A stretch of 60,755 nucleotides of DNA from contig JAFQZZ010000029.1 of NCBI GenBank assembly GCA_017405645.1, positions 1 to 60,755 of the forward strand, in the 5' to 3' direction. The notes under the pieces are model-generated. The model saw nothing but the letters and a program-made list of their open reading frames with translations. It was not told where the DNA came from and did no database searches. This stretch comes from Bacillota bacterium (GTDB lineage: Bacteria; Bacillota; Clostridia; Peptostreptococcales; Anaerovoracaceae). The translations under genes were made by a program, and so were the position numbers. Below are positions 42,043-51,203 of the stretch, piece after piece; the stretch's first letter is position 1, and every line of letters begins with the position of its first letter.

Positions 42043-44679
42043 TTATTTCTTTTCCTTGATGGCAGCCTGAGCCGCAGCCAGCCGTGCGATCGGTACTCTG
42101 AAGGGCGAGCAGGATACATAATCCAGGCCGATCTTGTGGCAGAATTCCACGGAGGTCGGGTCGCCGCCGTGTTCGCCGCAGATACCGGTATGCAGTGCCG
42201 GATTCACCGGTTTGCCGGTCTTCAGGGCGTAATCCATGAGCTTGCCCACGCCGATCTGGTCCAGTCTGGCAAACGGATCGTTTTCCAGGATCTTCGCATC
42301 GTAGTAAGCATCCAGGAACTTGCCGGCGTCGTCACGGCTGAAGCCGTAGGTCATCTGCGTCAGGTCGTTGGTGCCAAAGCAGAAGAAGTCCGCCTCTTTT
42401 GCGATCTCGTCCGCTGTCAGACAAGCCCGCGGGATCTCCATCATGGTACCGACTTCATATTCGATGCCGGCTCCTGCCGCAGCGATTTCTTCATCTGCTG
42501 TCGCGACGACGAAATCCTTGACGTACTTATATTCCTTCAGTTCGCTGGTCAGCGGGATCATGATCTCCGGACGGATGGTCCATTCCGGATGAGCCTTCTG
42601 AACGTTGATGGCTGCGCGGATGACCGCACGGGTCTGCATCACGGCGATTTCCGGATAAGTGACCGCCAAACGGCAGCCTCTGTGACCCATCATCGGGTTT
42701 ACTTCATGCAGGCTGCTGACCAGGTTCTTCACGTATTCCACGCTTCTGCCCTGTGCTTTCGCCAGCAGTTCGATTTCTTCGTCCGTGGTCGGAACGAATT
42801 CGTGGAGCGGCGGATCCAGGAAACGGATGTTGACCTGGTTGCCTTCCAGCGCTTCGTAGAGTTTTTCGAAGTCGCTCTGCTGATACGGCATGATCTTGGC
42901 CAGAGCCGCTTCTCTTTCTTCCTTGGTTTCTGCGCAGATCATTTCACGGAAGGCCGCGATACGGTCCGCTTCGAAGAACATGTGCTCGGTCCGGCACAGG
43001 CCGATGCCTTCCGCACCCAGTTCTCTCGCTTTCTTCGCATCCTGCGGCGTGTCGGCGTTGGTCCGTACCTGGAGCCGGCGATACTTGTCCGCCCAGCCCA
43101 TGATCCGTCCGAAGTAACCGGAGATGGATGCATCCACGGTGTCGATGACGCCGTCATAGATATTACCGGTGGTGCCGTCCAGGGAGATGTAATCCCCTTC
43201 CTTGAAGACTTTGCCGCCCAGTTCAAACTGCTTGTTGGCTTCGTCCATCTTGATGGCGCCGCAGCCGGATACGCAGCATTCGCCCATGCCTCTGGCAACT
43301 ACCGCCGCGTGGGAGGTCATGCCACCCCGAACGGTCAGGATGCCTTCCGCAGCCTTCATGCCGCTGATGTCTTCCGGAGAAGTTTCCAGCCGCACTAAGA
43401 TGACTTTTTCTTTTCTGTCTGCCCATTCCACTGCATCATCTGCCGTGAAGACAGCTTTACCGCAGGCAGCGCCCGGGGAAGCGCCCAGGCCTTTGCCGAT
43501 CGGAGTGGCTTTCTTCAGCGCCTCTGCGTCGAACTGCGGGTGCAGCAGGGTATCCAGGTTTCTCGGATCGATCATGGCGACCGCATCTTCTTCCGAGATC
43601 ATTCCCTCATCCACCAGGTCGCAGGCGATCTTCAGGGCCGCCTGGGCGGTCCGCTTGCCGTTCCGGCACTGGAGCATGTAGAGTTTCTTGTTCTCAACGG
43701 TGAATTCCATGTCCTGCATGTCGCGGTAGTGGTCTTCCAGCAGGCCGCAGACCTTGACGAAGTCCGCATAGGCTTCCGGGAATTTCTCTTCCATTTCCGC
43801 GATGGGCATCGGGGTTCGCACACCGGCTACCACGTCTTCGCCCTGGGCGTTGGTCAGGAATTCGCCCATCAGTTTCTTTTCGCCGGTGGCCGGGTCACGG
43901 GTGAACGCAACGCCGGTACCGGAATTGTCGTTCAGGTTGCCGAATACCATCGGCATGACGGAAACCGCGGTACCCCAGGAATACGGGATATCGTTGTCCC
44001 GGCGGTAAACGTTGGCTCTGGGGTTGTCCCAGGAACGGAATACCGCCTGGATCGCTTCTTTCAACTGAACGATCGGGTCGGTCGGGAAGTCTTCTCCTAA
44101 CTGTTTCTTGTATTCAGCCTTGAACTGTTCCGCCAGTTCCTTTAAGTCCATTGCGGTCAGTTCCACGTCATAGGTGACGCCTTTTTCTTCCTTCATCTTG
44201 TCGATGAGCTGTTCAAAGTACTTTTTGCCCACGCCCATGACAACGTCGGAGAACATCTGGATGAACCGTCTGTATGAGTCATAAACGAAACGTTCGAACT
44301 TGGGGTCCGGGTTGCCCTTGATCATGGCAGCCACAACGTCTTCGTTCAGGCCCAGGTTCAGTACCGTGTCCATCATGCCCGGCATGGATGCCCGTGCGCC
44401 GGAACGAACGGAAACCAGAAGCGGATTCTCCAGGTCGCCGAACTTCTTGCCGTTGAGCTCCTGGATGACGTCGACGTAGTGCATGATCTCCGCCATGATC
44501 TCGTCGTTGATCTTTCTGCCGTCATTGTAGTACTGCGTGCAGGCTTCTGTGGTAACGGTGAAACCCTGGGGCACCGGCAGACCGATGTTGGTCATTTCCG
44601 CCAGGTTAGCGCCTTTGCCGCCCAGAAGGTTTCTCATGTCCTTGTTGCCTTCCGTAAACAAATACACGAATTTAGCCAT
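42043..44679 (-). CDS. ppdK: Pyruvate, phosphate dikinase
   Basis: An 878-residue enzyme that interconverts pyruvate, ATP and phosphate with PEP, AMP and PPi. The N-terminal ATP-grasp domain starts with the GGKGANLAEM block. The swivelling domain carries the phospho-histidine in GGMTSHAAVVARGMG, and the C-terminal TIM barrel has GTNDLTQMTYGFSRDD and the HTGICGEHGG block. Full family length. In anaerobes it often works in the pyruvate-forming direction to save ATP, which fits the PFOR in this window. ATG follows GGGAGG. Confidence 0.97.
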   Translation of the reverse strand: MAKFVYLFTEGNKDMRNLLGGKGANLAEMTNIGLPVPQGFTVTTEACTQYYNDGRKINDEIMAEIMHYVDVIQELNGKKFGDLENPLLVSVRSGARASMPGMMDTVLNLGLNEDVVAAMIKGNPDPKFERFVYDSYRRFIQMFSDVVMGVGKKYFEQLIDKMKEEKGVTYDVELTAMDLKELAEQFKAEYKKQLGEDFPTDPIVQLKEAIQAVFRSWDNPRANVYRRDNDIPYSWGTAVSVMPMVFGNLNDNSGTGVAFTRDPATGEKKLMGEFLTNAQGEDVVAGVRTPMPIAEMEEKFPEAYADFVKVCGLLEDHYRDMQDMEFTVENKKLYMLQCRNGKRTAQAALKIACDLVDEGMISEEDAVAMIDPRNLDTLLHPQFDAEALKKATPIGKGLGASPGAACGKAVFTADDAVEWADRKEKVILVRLETSPEDISGMKAAEGILTVRGGMTSHAAVVARGMGECCVSGCGAIKMDEANKQFELGGKVFKEGDYISLDGTTGNIYDGVIDTVDASISGYFGRIMGWADKYRRLQVRTNADTPQDAKKARELGAEGIGLCRTEHMFFEADRIAAFREMICAETKEEREAALAKIMPYQQSDFEKLYEALEGNQVNIRFLDPPLHEFVPTTDEEIELLAKAQGRSVEYVKNLVSSLHEVNPMMGHRGCRLAVTYPEIAVMQTRAVIRAAINVQKAHPEWTIRPEIMIPLTSELKEYKYVKDFVVATADEEIAAAGAGIEYEVGTMMEIPRACLTADEIAKEADFFCFGTNDLTQMTYGFSRDDAGKFLDAYYDAKILENDPFARLDQIGVGKLMDYALKTGKPVNPALHTGICGEHGGDPTSVEFCHKIGLDYVSCSPFRVPIARLAAAQAAIKEKK

Positions 44680-44714
44680 TAGTAAATTCCTCCCGATTAT
44701 TGTTTTTCATAGTT

Positions 44715-44738
44715 CGGAAGAGGCAAAAGCCTCTTCCG
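44715..44738. other. Ten-base-pair hairpin in the ppdK leader
   Basis: CGGAAGAGGC with GCCTCTTCCG and a four-base loop. On the minus strand it lies in the ppdK 5' leader without a T-run. On the plus strand it is followed by TCTTTTT, so it could stop antisense transcripts. Confidence 0.5.
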
Positions 44739-44756
44739 TCTTTTTCACTATCTTTT

Positions 44757-44786
44757 ATTATATAACTAATCCTTGTGCTTTGCCAC
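44757..44786 (-). promoter_or_regulatory. Promoter for ppdK
   Basis: A perfect TATAAT (44757-44762) with a weak GTGGCA (44781-44786) 18 bases upstream. Confidence 0.55.
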
Positions 44787-44807
44787 AGGTAAATACACAA
44801 TTTTTAG

Positions 44808-46214
44808 TTAAAAAGCGATTTTTTCTTCGATGTACGCCTTGACGTCCGCGATGGGTACCCGGACCTGCTCCATGGAATCCCGCTCACGGATGGTGACGCA
44901 GCCGTCTTCCTGGGTCTCGAAGTCCACGGTGATGCAGAACGGCGTGCCGATCTCATCCTGTCTTCTGTAGCGCTTGCCGATGCTGCCGGAAGTGTCGTAG
45001 TCCACCATGAAGTACTTGGAGAGTTCTTCATGGAGGGCTTCCGCCTGGGCTCCCAGTTTGTTCTTCTGCAGCGGCAGCACGGCTGCCTTGAAGGGCGCCA
45101 GGGCCGGATGGAAGCGCATCACCACACGGGTGTCTTCCTTGCCCTTGTCATCCACCAGTTTTTCTTCATCGTAGGCTTCCACCAGGAAGGCCAGGGTCAC
45201 CCGGTCGGCTCCCAGGGAAGGTTCGATGCAGTACGGGATGTATTTTTCGCCGGTCTCGGAATCCACGTAAACCATGGCTTCGCCGGAGTATTCCGTATGC
45301 TGGGTCAGGTCGAAGTCCGTCCGGTCCGCAATGCCCCATAGTTCACCCCATCCGAAGGGGAACATGAACTCGATGTCCGTGGTGCCGTTGCTGTAATGGG
45401 ACAGTTCTTCCGGAGAATGGTCTCTGAGCCGGATGTTCTCTTCCTTGATGTTCAGGGAAAGCAGCCAGTCCCGGCAGAAGGAACGCCAGTATTCGAACCA
45501 CTCCACATCCTTGCCGGGCTGGCAGAAGAACTCCAGTTCCATCTGCTCGAATTCCCGGGTACGGAAGGTAAAGTTCCCCGGTGTGATCTCGTTACGGAAG
45601 GATTTCCCGATCTGTCCGATGCCGAAAGGCAGCTTTTTGCGGGTGGTCCTCTGCACGTTCTTGAAGTTTACAAAGATACCCTGGGCGGTTTCCGGCCGGA
45701 GGTAGATCTCGTTCTTGGAATCCTCGGTCACGCCCTGGAAAGTCTTGAACATCAGGTTGAACTGACGGATGCCGGTGAAATCGGATTTCCCGCAGTCCGG
45801 GCAGGGAACCTTATTCTCAGCGATGTAGCTTTCCAGTTTTTCATTGGACCAGCCGTCCACAGCGATCCCTTCGATGTTGTTTTCCTTCAGGTAATCCTCG
45901 ATCAGCTTGTCCGCCCGGAACCTGGATTTGCAGCTCTTGCAGTCGATGAGGGGGTCGTTGAACCCGCCCACGTGGCCGGAGGCCACCCATGTCATGGGAT
46001 TCATCAGGATCGCCGCATCCAGCCCCACGTTATACTTGGATTCCTGGATGAATTTCTTCCACCAGGCTTTTTTCACGTTGTTTTTCAGTTCCACACCCAG
46101 AGGACCGTAGTCCCAGGTGTTGGCCAGGCCGCCGTAGATTTCGGAACCCGGGAAGATGAATCCTCTCCCCTTCGCCAGCGCTACGATCCTGTCCATTGTA
46201 AACTCTCTTGCCAT
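44808..46214 (-). CDS. glyS: Glycyl-tRNA synthetase, homodimeric type
   Basis: A 468-residue class II synthetase of the alpha-2 type, not the alpha2-beta2 GlyQS type common in bacteria. It begins [30 protein letters not shown] and the zinc-like cysteine sites CKSCKSRF and CPDCGKSDF follow, then motif 2 around [19 protein letters not shown] and motif 3 with [15 protein letters not shown]-terminal anticodon-binding domain ends the protein. ATG follows AAGGAGATC. It lies 24 bases after the DUF4342 gene. Confidence 0.96.
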   Translation of the reverse strand: MAREFTMDRIVALAKGRGFIFPGSEIYGGLANTWDYGPLGVELKNNVKKAWWKKFIQESKYNVGLDAAILMNPMTWVASGHVGGFNDPLIDCKSCKSRFRADKLIEDYLKENNIEGIAVDGWSNEKLESYIAENKVPCPDCGKSDFTGIRQFNLMFKTFQGVTEDSKNEIYLRPETAQGIFVNFKNVQRTTRKKLPFGIGQIGKSFRNEITPGNFTFRTREFEQMELEFFCQPGKDVEWFEYWRSFCRDWLLSLNIKEENIRLRDHSPEELSHYSNGTTDIEFMFPFGWGELWGIADRTDFDLTQHTEYSGEAMVYVDSETGEKYIPYCIEPSLGADRVTLAFLVEAYDEEKLVDDKGKEDTRVVMRFHPALAPFKAAVLPLQKNKLGAQAEALHEELSKYFMVDYDTSGSIGKRYRRQDEIGTPFCITVDFETQEDGCVTIRERDSMEQVRVPIADVKAYIEEKIAF

Positions 46215-46238
46215 TTTGATCTCCTTGTCCGTGTCTTA

Positions 46239-47036
46239 TTATTCTTTCAGGTCTTCCGCCGCGTCTTTCAGCGTTTCGCCGGCTTCCTTCAGCTCGTCCA
46301 CGAATTCTTCTGCCGCTTCCTTCGCTTCCTCCGCTGCCTCCGCCGCCGCTTCCTTGGCTTCTTCTGCGGCTTCTTTCATGCCGTCTCTGTAATCGCAGTC
46401 CATGTCGCAGGTATTGCAGTCATCGGCATATTCACAGTCATCCGGATTGCCGAATTTCAGGCCTTCGCCTTCCTGGGCTTTCTTTTCCCTGCGTTCCGCT
46501 GCTTTGTACTTGGCGTTTTCCACTGCGTCTTCCGCACGGATCCGGATGTCTTCAAAGGTGTCCGCCGCTTTTTCGCTGACGGTGTTGAAGGCGTCCTCCG
46601 CCATGTCGCGGTACTTGTTGATCCGGCCGCCGGATTTTTCATTCAGGTCGATGACTTCCCCGTCGTCCTTGACGATCTCGATGGTGCATTTCGCTGCCAG
46701 AGCCGCCACGGAGCCCACGATCGCCGGGATCGGGAATACGGCCGTGCCGATGGCGCCGGCGGTCACCGGAATGTTCAGGATGACTTTGCCGTCTCTCTTC
46801 AGCTGGATCTTGGTGACGTTGCCTTTTTTGATGATATCCTTGATCTTCTGAATGATTTCCGATTTTTCCGGGGTGCTGCGGGTGCTGTATTCCTCGCCGC
46901 CTGCTTCCAGTTCTTCAATGAGGATGATCGCATCCACTACGTTGCCGTCTGTTTTTTCCAGCGCTTCTTTCGCTTCCTTGTAGCTGACGCCGGTCCGGTC
47001 CTTGACCAGTTCGATTTTTTCTAATGTGATTTCCAT
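46239..47036 (-). CDS. DUF4342 protein with UBA-like N-terminus and acidic-alanine tail
   Basis: A 265-residue protein. Residues 4-42 resemble the UBA-like helical fold of EF-Ts and nascent-chain proteins (VKDRTGVSYKEAKEALEKTD). Residues 57-134 fit DUF4342, with a short hydrophobic stretch (FPIPAIVGSVAALAA). The rest is charged and helical. Four cysteines at 201, 207, 210 and 214 (CEYADDCNTCDMDC) could bind a metal. The last 45 residues are repeats of EEAKEAA type. ATG 47036 has AAAGGA at better spacing than the ATG at 47042. It lies between recO and glyS. Confidence 0.8.
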   Translation of the reverse strand: MEITLEKIELVKDRTGVSYKEAKEALEKTDGNVVDAIILIEELEAGGEEYSTRSTPEKSEIIQKIKDIIKKGNVTKIQLKRDGKVILNIPVTAGAIGTAVFPIPAIVGSVAALAAKCTIEIVKDDGEVIDLNEKSGGRINKYRDMAEDAFNTVSEKAADTFEDIRIRAEDAVENAKYKAAERREKKAQEGEGLKFGNPDDCEYADDCNTCDMDCDYRDGMKEAAEEAKEAAAEAAEEAKEAAEEFVDELKEAGETLKDAAEDLKE

Positions 47037-47052
47037 ACCCATATCCTTTCTT

Positions 47053-47793
47053 TTATTTTTCAGATAATAACGTTTCACTTTTCAGATCCGAGATGTCCAG
47101 ATGGTACCTCGTGTATCTGCGAATGAGATCGTTCATCTCATCCAATGCCTGTTTTTCGAGATAAAGTTTTTCCAGTTCTTTGATGCTGCTTCGGGAAATG
47201 AACTTTATCTTATCAATTATATCAGAATCCGACCGATAAATCAATCCGTTATCCCCCGCGCATTCTCTGCAGACGGCGCCGCCGGATTCCACGTGGAATA
47301 GGAAGTCCTCCCCTTTCTTCCCGCAGTGGACGCACTCGTTCAGGCGGGGGCTGTATCCCAGGATATTCACGGCCTTGATCTGGTAGACGGTGGTCAGGAA
47401 GGACATCTCCTTTGTCCGCCGTTCCAGGGCGTCGAAATAGTCCGTCAGCAGCTGGAAAATGGCCGGGGCCGGCGCATTCTCCTCCAGGATCTTATCGGTG
47501 AATTCCAGCACAAAAGAGGCTTCCATATACCGATCGATGTCCTCTCCGATGCCGAAGAAGCTCCGGAGCGTCTCGCTCCGCCCCATCCGGTATCCGTCCC
47601 GGTTTTTGTACAGTTCGTACCGTCCCAGGGTAAAGGGCCGGATGGCCAGGGACGACTTCAGTTTTCCCCGGAAATTGTCATTTTTCGCCGCAGCGGAGAT
47701 CTTCCCGTACTGTTCCGAAAACAGCGTCAGCATCCTCATGTCATTGACGGTTTTCGTCTGCCGCAGGATGATCCCTCTGGTACTGACCTGCAT
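47053..47793 (-). CDS. recO: DNA repair protein RecO
   Basis: A 246-residue recombination mediator that helps load RecA onto SSB-coated DNA. The N-terminal OB fold begins QVSTRGIILRQTKTVNDMR. A zinc-binding site is given by CVHCGKK and CRECAG. The helical C-terminal domain is complete. The era-recO-glyS order is typical of Clostridia. The start is 15 bases after the era stop. Confidence 0.95.
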   Translation of the reverse strand: MQVSTRGIILRQTKTVNDMRMLTLFSEQYGKISAAAKNDNFRGKLKSSLAIRPFTLGRYELYKNRDGYRMGRSETLRSFFGIGEDIDRYMEASFVLEFTDKILEENAPAPAIFQLLTDYFDALERRTKEMSFLTTVYQIKAVNILGYSPRLNECVHCGKKGEDFLFHVESGGAVCRECAGDNGLIYRSDSDIIDKIKFISRSSIKELEKLYLEKQALDEMNDLIRRYTRYHLDISDLKSETLLSEK

Positions 47794-47808
47794 GTTGCAT
47801 CACCACAC

Positions 47809-48690
47809 TTATTCATCCTTATATCCAAAATTCGACAACATTATATCGCTGTCCCGCCAGTTTTCCTTCACCTTGACCCACAGCTCCAGGAACACTTTCA
47901 CGCCCAGCAGCGCCTCGATGTCCTGCCGGGCGCTCTTGCCGATCCCCTTGAGCTTGCGGCCCTGTTTGCCGATGATCATGCCCTTGTGAGACTTTTTTTC
48001 GCAGTAGATCACCGCGCCGATCTTCACCAGCGTGCCTTCGTCTTCGAACCGCTCGATCTCCACCGCCACTCCGTGGGGCAGTTCGTCGTTCAGGTACATC
48101 AGCATCTTTTCCCGAATGATCTCGGAAACGATGAAACGCTCCGGATGATCCGTCACCATGTCCTCCGGGAAGAAAAACGGCCCTTCCGGAAGCAGTTCTT
48201 CCAGGGTCCGGACCAGGGTGTCCACGTTGTGGTTTTCCTTCGCGGAAATGCCGATGATCTCCCGGAAGATGCCCAGTTCTTCGTACTCGTCGTAGATGGC
48301 CTTGTACTCGTCGGGGGTCATCTTGTCGATCTTGTTAATCACCAGAATCTTCGGGGTCTTCACGTCCTTCAGGATGTCCACGATGTACTTGTCCCCGGGT
48401 CCCTTGCTGAGCCGGTCGTCCACAATATAGACGATGGCTTCCGTATCGTTAAAGGTGTTGACCGCCGCGTTCACCATGTAATTCCCCAGTTTGTTCCGGG
48501 GTTTGTGGATCCCCGGCGTGTCCAGGAAGACCATCTGAAGGTCTTCTTTCGTATAGATGCCCCGGATGGTGTTCCGGGTGGTCTGGGGTTTGTCGGAGAC
48601 GATGGCGATCTTTTCGCCTAATATGGCATTGAGCAGGGTGGATTTGCCTACGTTGGGCCGCCCTACTATTGCAATAAAGCCTGATTTCAT
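47809..48690 (-). CDS. era: GTPase Era
   Basis: A 293-residue GTPase for 16S rRNA maturation and 30S assembly. G1 is GRPNVGKST, G3 is DTPGIHKPR and G4 is NKID. The C-terminal KH domain has GAVIYCEKKSHKGMIIGKQG split across its core (GMIIGKQGRKLKGIG). The start is ATG 48690; the upstream open frame runs into the repeat cluster and has no similarity. The ribosome site is weak. Confidence 0.96.
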   Translation of the reverse strand: MKSGFIAIVGRPNVGKSTLLNAILGEKIAIVSDKPQTTRNTIRGIYTKEDLQMVFLDTPGIHKPRNKLGNYMVNAAVNTFNDTEAIVYIVDDRLSKGPGDKYIVDILKDVKTPKILVINKIDKMTPDEYKAIYDEYEELGIFREIIGISAKENHNVDTLVRTLEELLPEGPFFFPEDMVTDHPERFIVSEIIREKMLMYLNDELPHGVAVEIERFEDEGTLVKIGAVIYCEKKSHKGMIIGKQGRKLKGIGKSARQDIEALLGVKVFLELWVKVKENWRDSDIMLSNFGYKDE

Positions 48691-48726
48691 TGTGTCTCGC
48701 TTTCTAATGAGTAATCTAATATATAC

Positions 48727-48879
48727 CTCGGAAATCCTGTGGCTCCGTGTGTATTTACCGAAGGGGATCCTCAATTCCCCTTCGGTAAATCACACTTCGC
48801 TTTTGGGATTTCCTTATTTATAGCCGATCCCCCTCGGCAAATCATACTGCGCTTTTTGGATTTCCTTATTTATAACCGA
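48727..48879. repeat. Palindromic and direct repeat cluster between era and cdd
   Basis: Two 46-bp direct copies (48782-48827 and 48834-48879) differ at about five positions. The first copy also forms a perfect 15-bp inverted repeat with 48753-48767 (ATTTACCGAAGGGGA with its complement at 48776-48790). The stretch 48727-48762 looks like a decayed inverted copy (GGAAATCC and ATTTACCGA shared). No T-run follows on either strand, so it is not a simple terminator. The last copy runs into the cdd stop codon. Confidence 0.75.
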
Positions 48880-49259
48880 AAGCCCTCCGGCAACAGGTCC
48901 GCGATCGTCATTGATTGTAAGTGATCACGGTCGGGGCCGAAGGTGATCTCGATGTCGTCGCCGAATTCGAAGATGAACTGGCGGCAGATGCCGCAGGGGG
49001 CGGCGGGCTGTTCGCCCTCTTCGTTGCGGGCGGCCACGACGATCTTTTTGAATTTTCGGTGCCCTTCGGACAGGGCCTTGGCCATGGCGGTCCTCTCCGC
49101 GCAGATTCCCGCCGGATAGGAGGCGTTTTCGATATTGCACCCGGTATAGACGGACCCGTCCTCCGTCAGCACCGCCGCACCCACGTGAAAACCAGAATAC
49201 GGCGCATAAGAATGTTCCGCCGCCGTCAGCGCCCGGTCATAGAGTTCTTTTTTATCCAT
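48870..49259 (-). CDS. cdd: Cytidine deaminase
   Basis: A 129-residue homotetrameric-type enzyme that deaminates cytidine and deoxycytidine. The zinc site is CAERTA and PCGICRQ, and the substrate site GCNIENASYPAGIC is present. The stop codon lies inside the second copy of a 46-bp repeat, so the last one or two residues may have been shaped by that element. It lies between ybeY and era, as in many Clostridia. Confidence 0.95.
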   Translation of the reverse strand: MDKKELYDRALTAAEHSYAPYSGFHVGAAVLTEDGSVYTGCNIENASYPAGICAERTAMAKALSEGHRKFKKIVVAARNEEGEQPAAPCGICRQFIFEFGDDIEITFGPDRDHLQSMTIADLLPEGFRL

Positions 49260-49269
49260 ATCGGCCTCC

Positions 49270-49728
49270 TTATCTCAAAATGCCCATCTCGTTCATGACG
49301 GCCTCTTCCCGGGCTCTCATGACCGCTTTCTCTTCCTCTTCCATATGATCGTATCCCAGCAAATGCAGCATACTGTGCACCATGAGATATACCATTTCCC
49401 GGGTGTAGGAATGACCGTATTCCTCCGCCTGCTCCCGGGCCCTCCCCGGACAGATAATCACATCTCCCAGGCAGACGTAAGGCTCCTGCAGGATCTCCTC
49501 CCGGCTGTTGTACTGGGGAAAGGAAAGCACGTCCGTGACGGCATCCTTCTCCCGGTAGTCCCGGTTGATCTGCCGGATCTCCTCCGGCGTCACGAAGGAA
49601 AGGCTCACTTCCGTGGACTCGTCGTCAAAGTCCAGTCCTTCGTTCTTCAGGCACAGTTCCCCGGCCTGTTTCATATACGCCAGCAGTTGTTCCTCCTGCT
49701 GTAATTCGTCGTTCAGTTCAATGATCAT
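49270..49728 (-). CDS. ybeY: Endoribonuclease YbeY
   Basis: A 152-residue zinc endoribonuclease involved in 16S rRNA 3' maturation and ribosome quality control. The metal site is HSMLHLLGYDH, and the GDVIICPGRA block is conserved. The start overlaps the phoH stop by four bases (ATGA), so the two are translationally coupled. Confidence 0.95.
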   Translation of the reverse strand: MIIELNDELQQEEQLLAYMKQAGELCLKNEGLDFDDESTEVSLSFVTPEEIRQINRDYREKDAVTDVLSFPQYNSREEILQEPYVCLGDVIICPGRAREQAEEYGHSYTREMVYLMVHSMLHLLGYDHMEEEEKAVMRAREEAVMNEMGILR

Positions 49729-50696
49729 TCTTCGTCTTCCTCATCCAGCCCCTGTGCATGTGCCCGTTCGTAGGCCTCGATGATCCGCCGCACCAGATCG
49801 TGCCGGACCACGTCCTGAGCCTTCAGGTAACAAAAACGGATGCCCCGGACCCCCTGCAGGATCTGCATGGCCTGCTTCAGCCCGGACTTCTTGCCCCGCG
49901 GCAGGTCCGTCTGGGTGATGTCCCCGGTGACTACTACCTTGGAGCCGAACCCCAGCCGCGTCAGGAACATCTTCATCTGTTCCTTCGTGGTGTTCTGAGC
50001 CTCGTCCAGTATGATGAAGGCGTTGTCGAAGGTCCGCCCTCTCATGTACGCCAGAGGGATCACTTCAATGATCTCCTTTTCCCGGAGCCGGCCGGCGTTG
50101 TCCCGGCCCAGGATATCGTAAAGCGCATCGTACAGCGGTCTTAAATAGGGATCCACCTTTTCCTGCAGGTCTCCCGGCAGGAACCCCAGCTTTTCGCCGG
50201 CTTCCACCGCCGGACGGGTCAGGATGATCTTTTCCACCTGCTTGCTCTTGAAGGCGGAGGCCGCCAGGGCCACCGCGATGTAGGTTTTCCCGGTACCCGC
50301 CGGCCCGATCCCGAAGACGATGTCGTATTTCCGGATCGCCTCAGCATAGGCTGCCTGCCCCAGGGTCTTGGGCTTGATGGGCTTGCCTTTGTGGGTATAG
50401 CAGATGATTCCCTTGTCCAGCCGCGCTTCTTTATAGGATTTTCCCTCTTCCTGCAGCGAGATGATGTAGTGGACTTTCTGGGCGTCCACCGTCTCCCCCG
50501 CCCGGACGATCTCGATGAGTTCCGACAGGGTGCCGCCGGCTTCGCTGCACTGGTCCCCGGACACGACGATCTCGTTACCCCGTTCCCGGATCTCCACGCC
50601 GTAGCTCTCCTCCAGGATCCGGATGTTGGCGTCCTCGCTGCCGAAGATCCGCTTCATCAGTTCCGCGTCATCGATGCTGATTCTCCATTCGTTCAT
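49725..50696 (-). CDS. phoH: PhoH-like ATPase (YbeZ)
   Basis: A 323-residue PhoH-like protein. The Walker A motif is GPAGTGKTYIAVALA and the Walker B region is FIILDEAQN. The N-terminal part before about residue 110 is KH-like. PhoH is a predicted RNA helicase or ATPase that interacts with YbeY, whose gene follows. ATG has AGGAGAG upstream. Confidence 0.95.
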   Translation of the reverse strand: MNEWRISIDDAELMKRIFGSEDANIRILEESYGVEIRERGNEIVVSGDQCSEAGGTLSELIEIVRAGETVDAQKVHYIISLQEEGKSYKEARLDKGIICYTHKGKPIKPKTLGQAAYAEAIRKYDIVFGIGPAGTGKTYIAVALAASAFKSKQVEKIILTRPAVEAGEKLGFLPGDLQEKVDPYLRPLYDALYDILGRDNAGRLREKEIIEVIPLAYMRGRTFDNAFIILDEAQNTTKEQMKMFLTRLGFGSKVVVTGDITQTDLPRGKKSGLKQAMQILQGVRGIRFCYLKAQDVVRHDLVRRIIEAYERAHAQGLDEEDEE

Positions 50697-50718
50697 GTGT
50701 TTTCTCTCCTATAAATCC

Positions 50719-50747
50719 ATTATATAAAATTTACGGAAGGTTTTCCA
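50719..50747 (-). promoter_or_regulatory. Possible promoter for phoH
   Basis: TGGAAA (50742-50747), 17 bases, TATAAT (50719-50724), in the 54-bp gap after dut. Confidence 0.55.
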
Positions 50748-50750
50748 CTC

Positions 50751-51182
50751 CTATTGTTTGCCGGTGCTGCCGAAACCGCCCCGGTCCCTTTCCTCTTCCA
50801 GGTCGCTTTCGGTGAAGTGCACGGGAGGCTGGTTTTCCATGATCCGGAACTGGCAGATCCGGTCGTTGAAATGCACCACCGTGTCCCGGGTAGCGTAGAC
50901 CGCCATGAACCACTGGTCATTCGGCCCGCAGTAGGTATTGTCGATAATGCCCATGCTGTTGGTCATGATCAGCCCGTAGTTTTTGAAAGTGGAGCTGCGG
51001 GGCACCACATGGGCTTCATAGCCTTCCGGCAGCTTCATGGCCACCCCCAGGGGGATCATGCGGGATTCCCCTGCTTTGATCTCCATCGTCTGAGCCGCCC
51101 GTAGGTCGATCCAGTCGGATTTCCCCTCGATGGGACGGAGACGCTCCAGTTCGTCGCTAAAATACTTGATTTGTATTTCCAT
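50751..51182 (-). CDS. dut: dUTP diphosphatase
   Basis: A 143-residue trimeric-type dUTPase that removes dUTP and makes dUMP. All five motifs are visible: IDLRAA, PRSS, GIIDNTYCGP, RICQF and GGFGSTGK. Motif 1 has SDWIDL rather than the common AGYDL. ATG 51182 follows GAGGTGG. The open frame extends 55 codons upstream into the palindromic element and is not protein coding there. Confidence 0.92.
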   Translation of the reverse strand: MEIQIKYFSDELERLRPIEGKSDWIDLRAAQTMEIKAGESRMIPLGVAMKLPEGYEAHVVPRSSTFKNYGLIMTNSMGIIDNTYCGPNDQWFMAVYATRDTVVHFNDRICQFRIMENQPPVHFTESDLEEERDRGGFGSTGKQ

Positions 51183-51203
51183 TATAACCACCTCTATTAA
51201 AAA

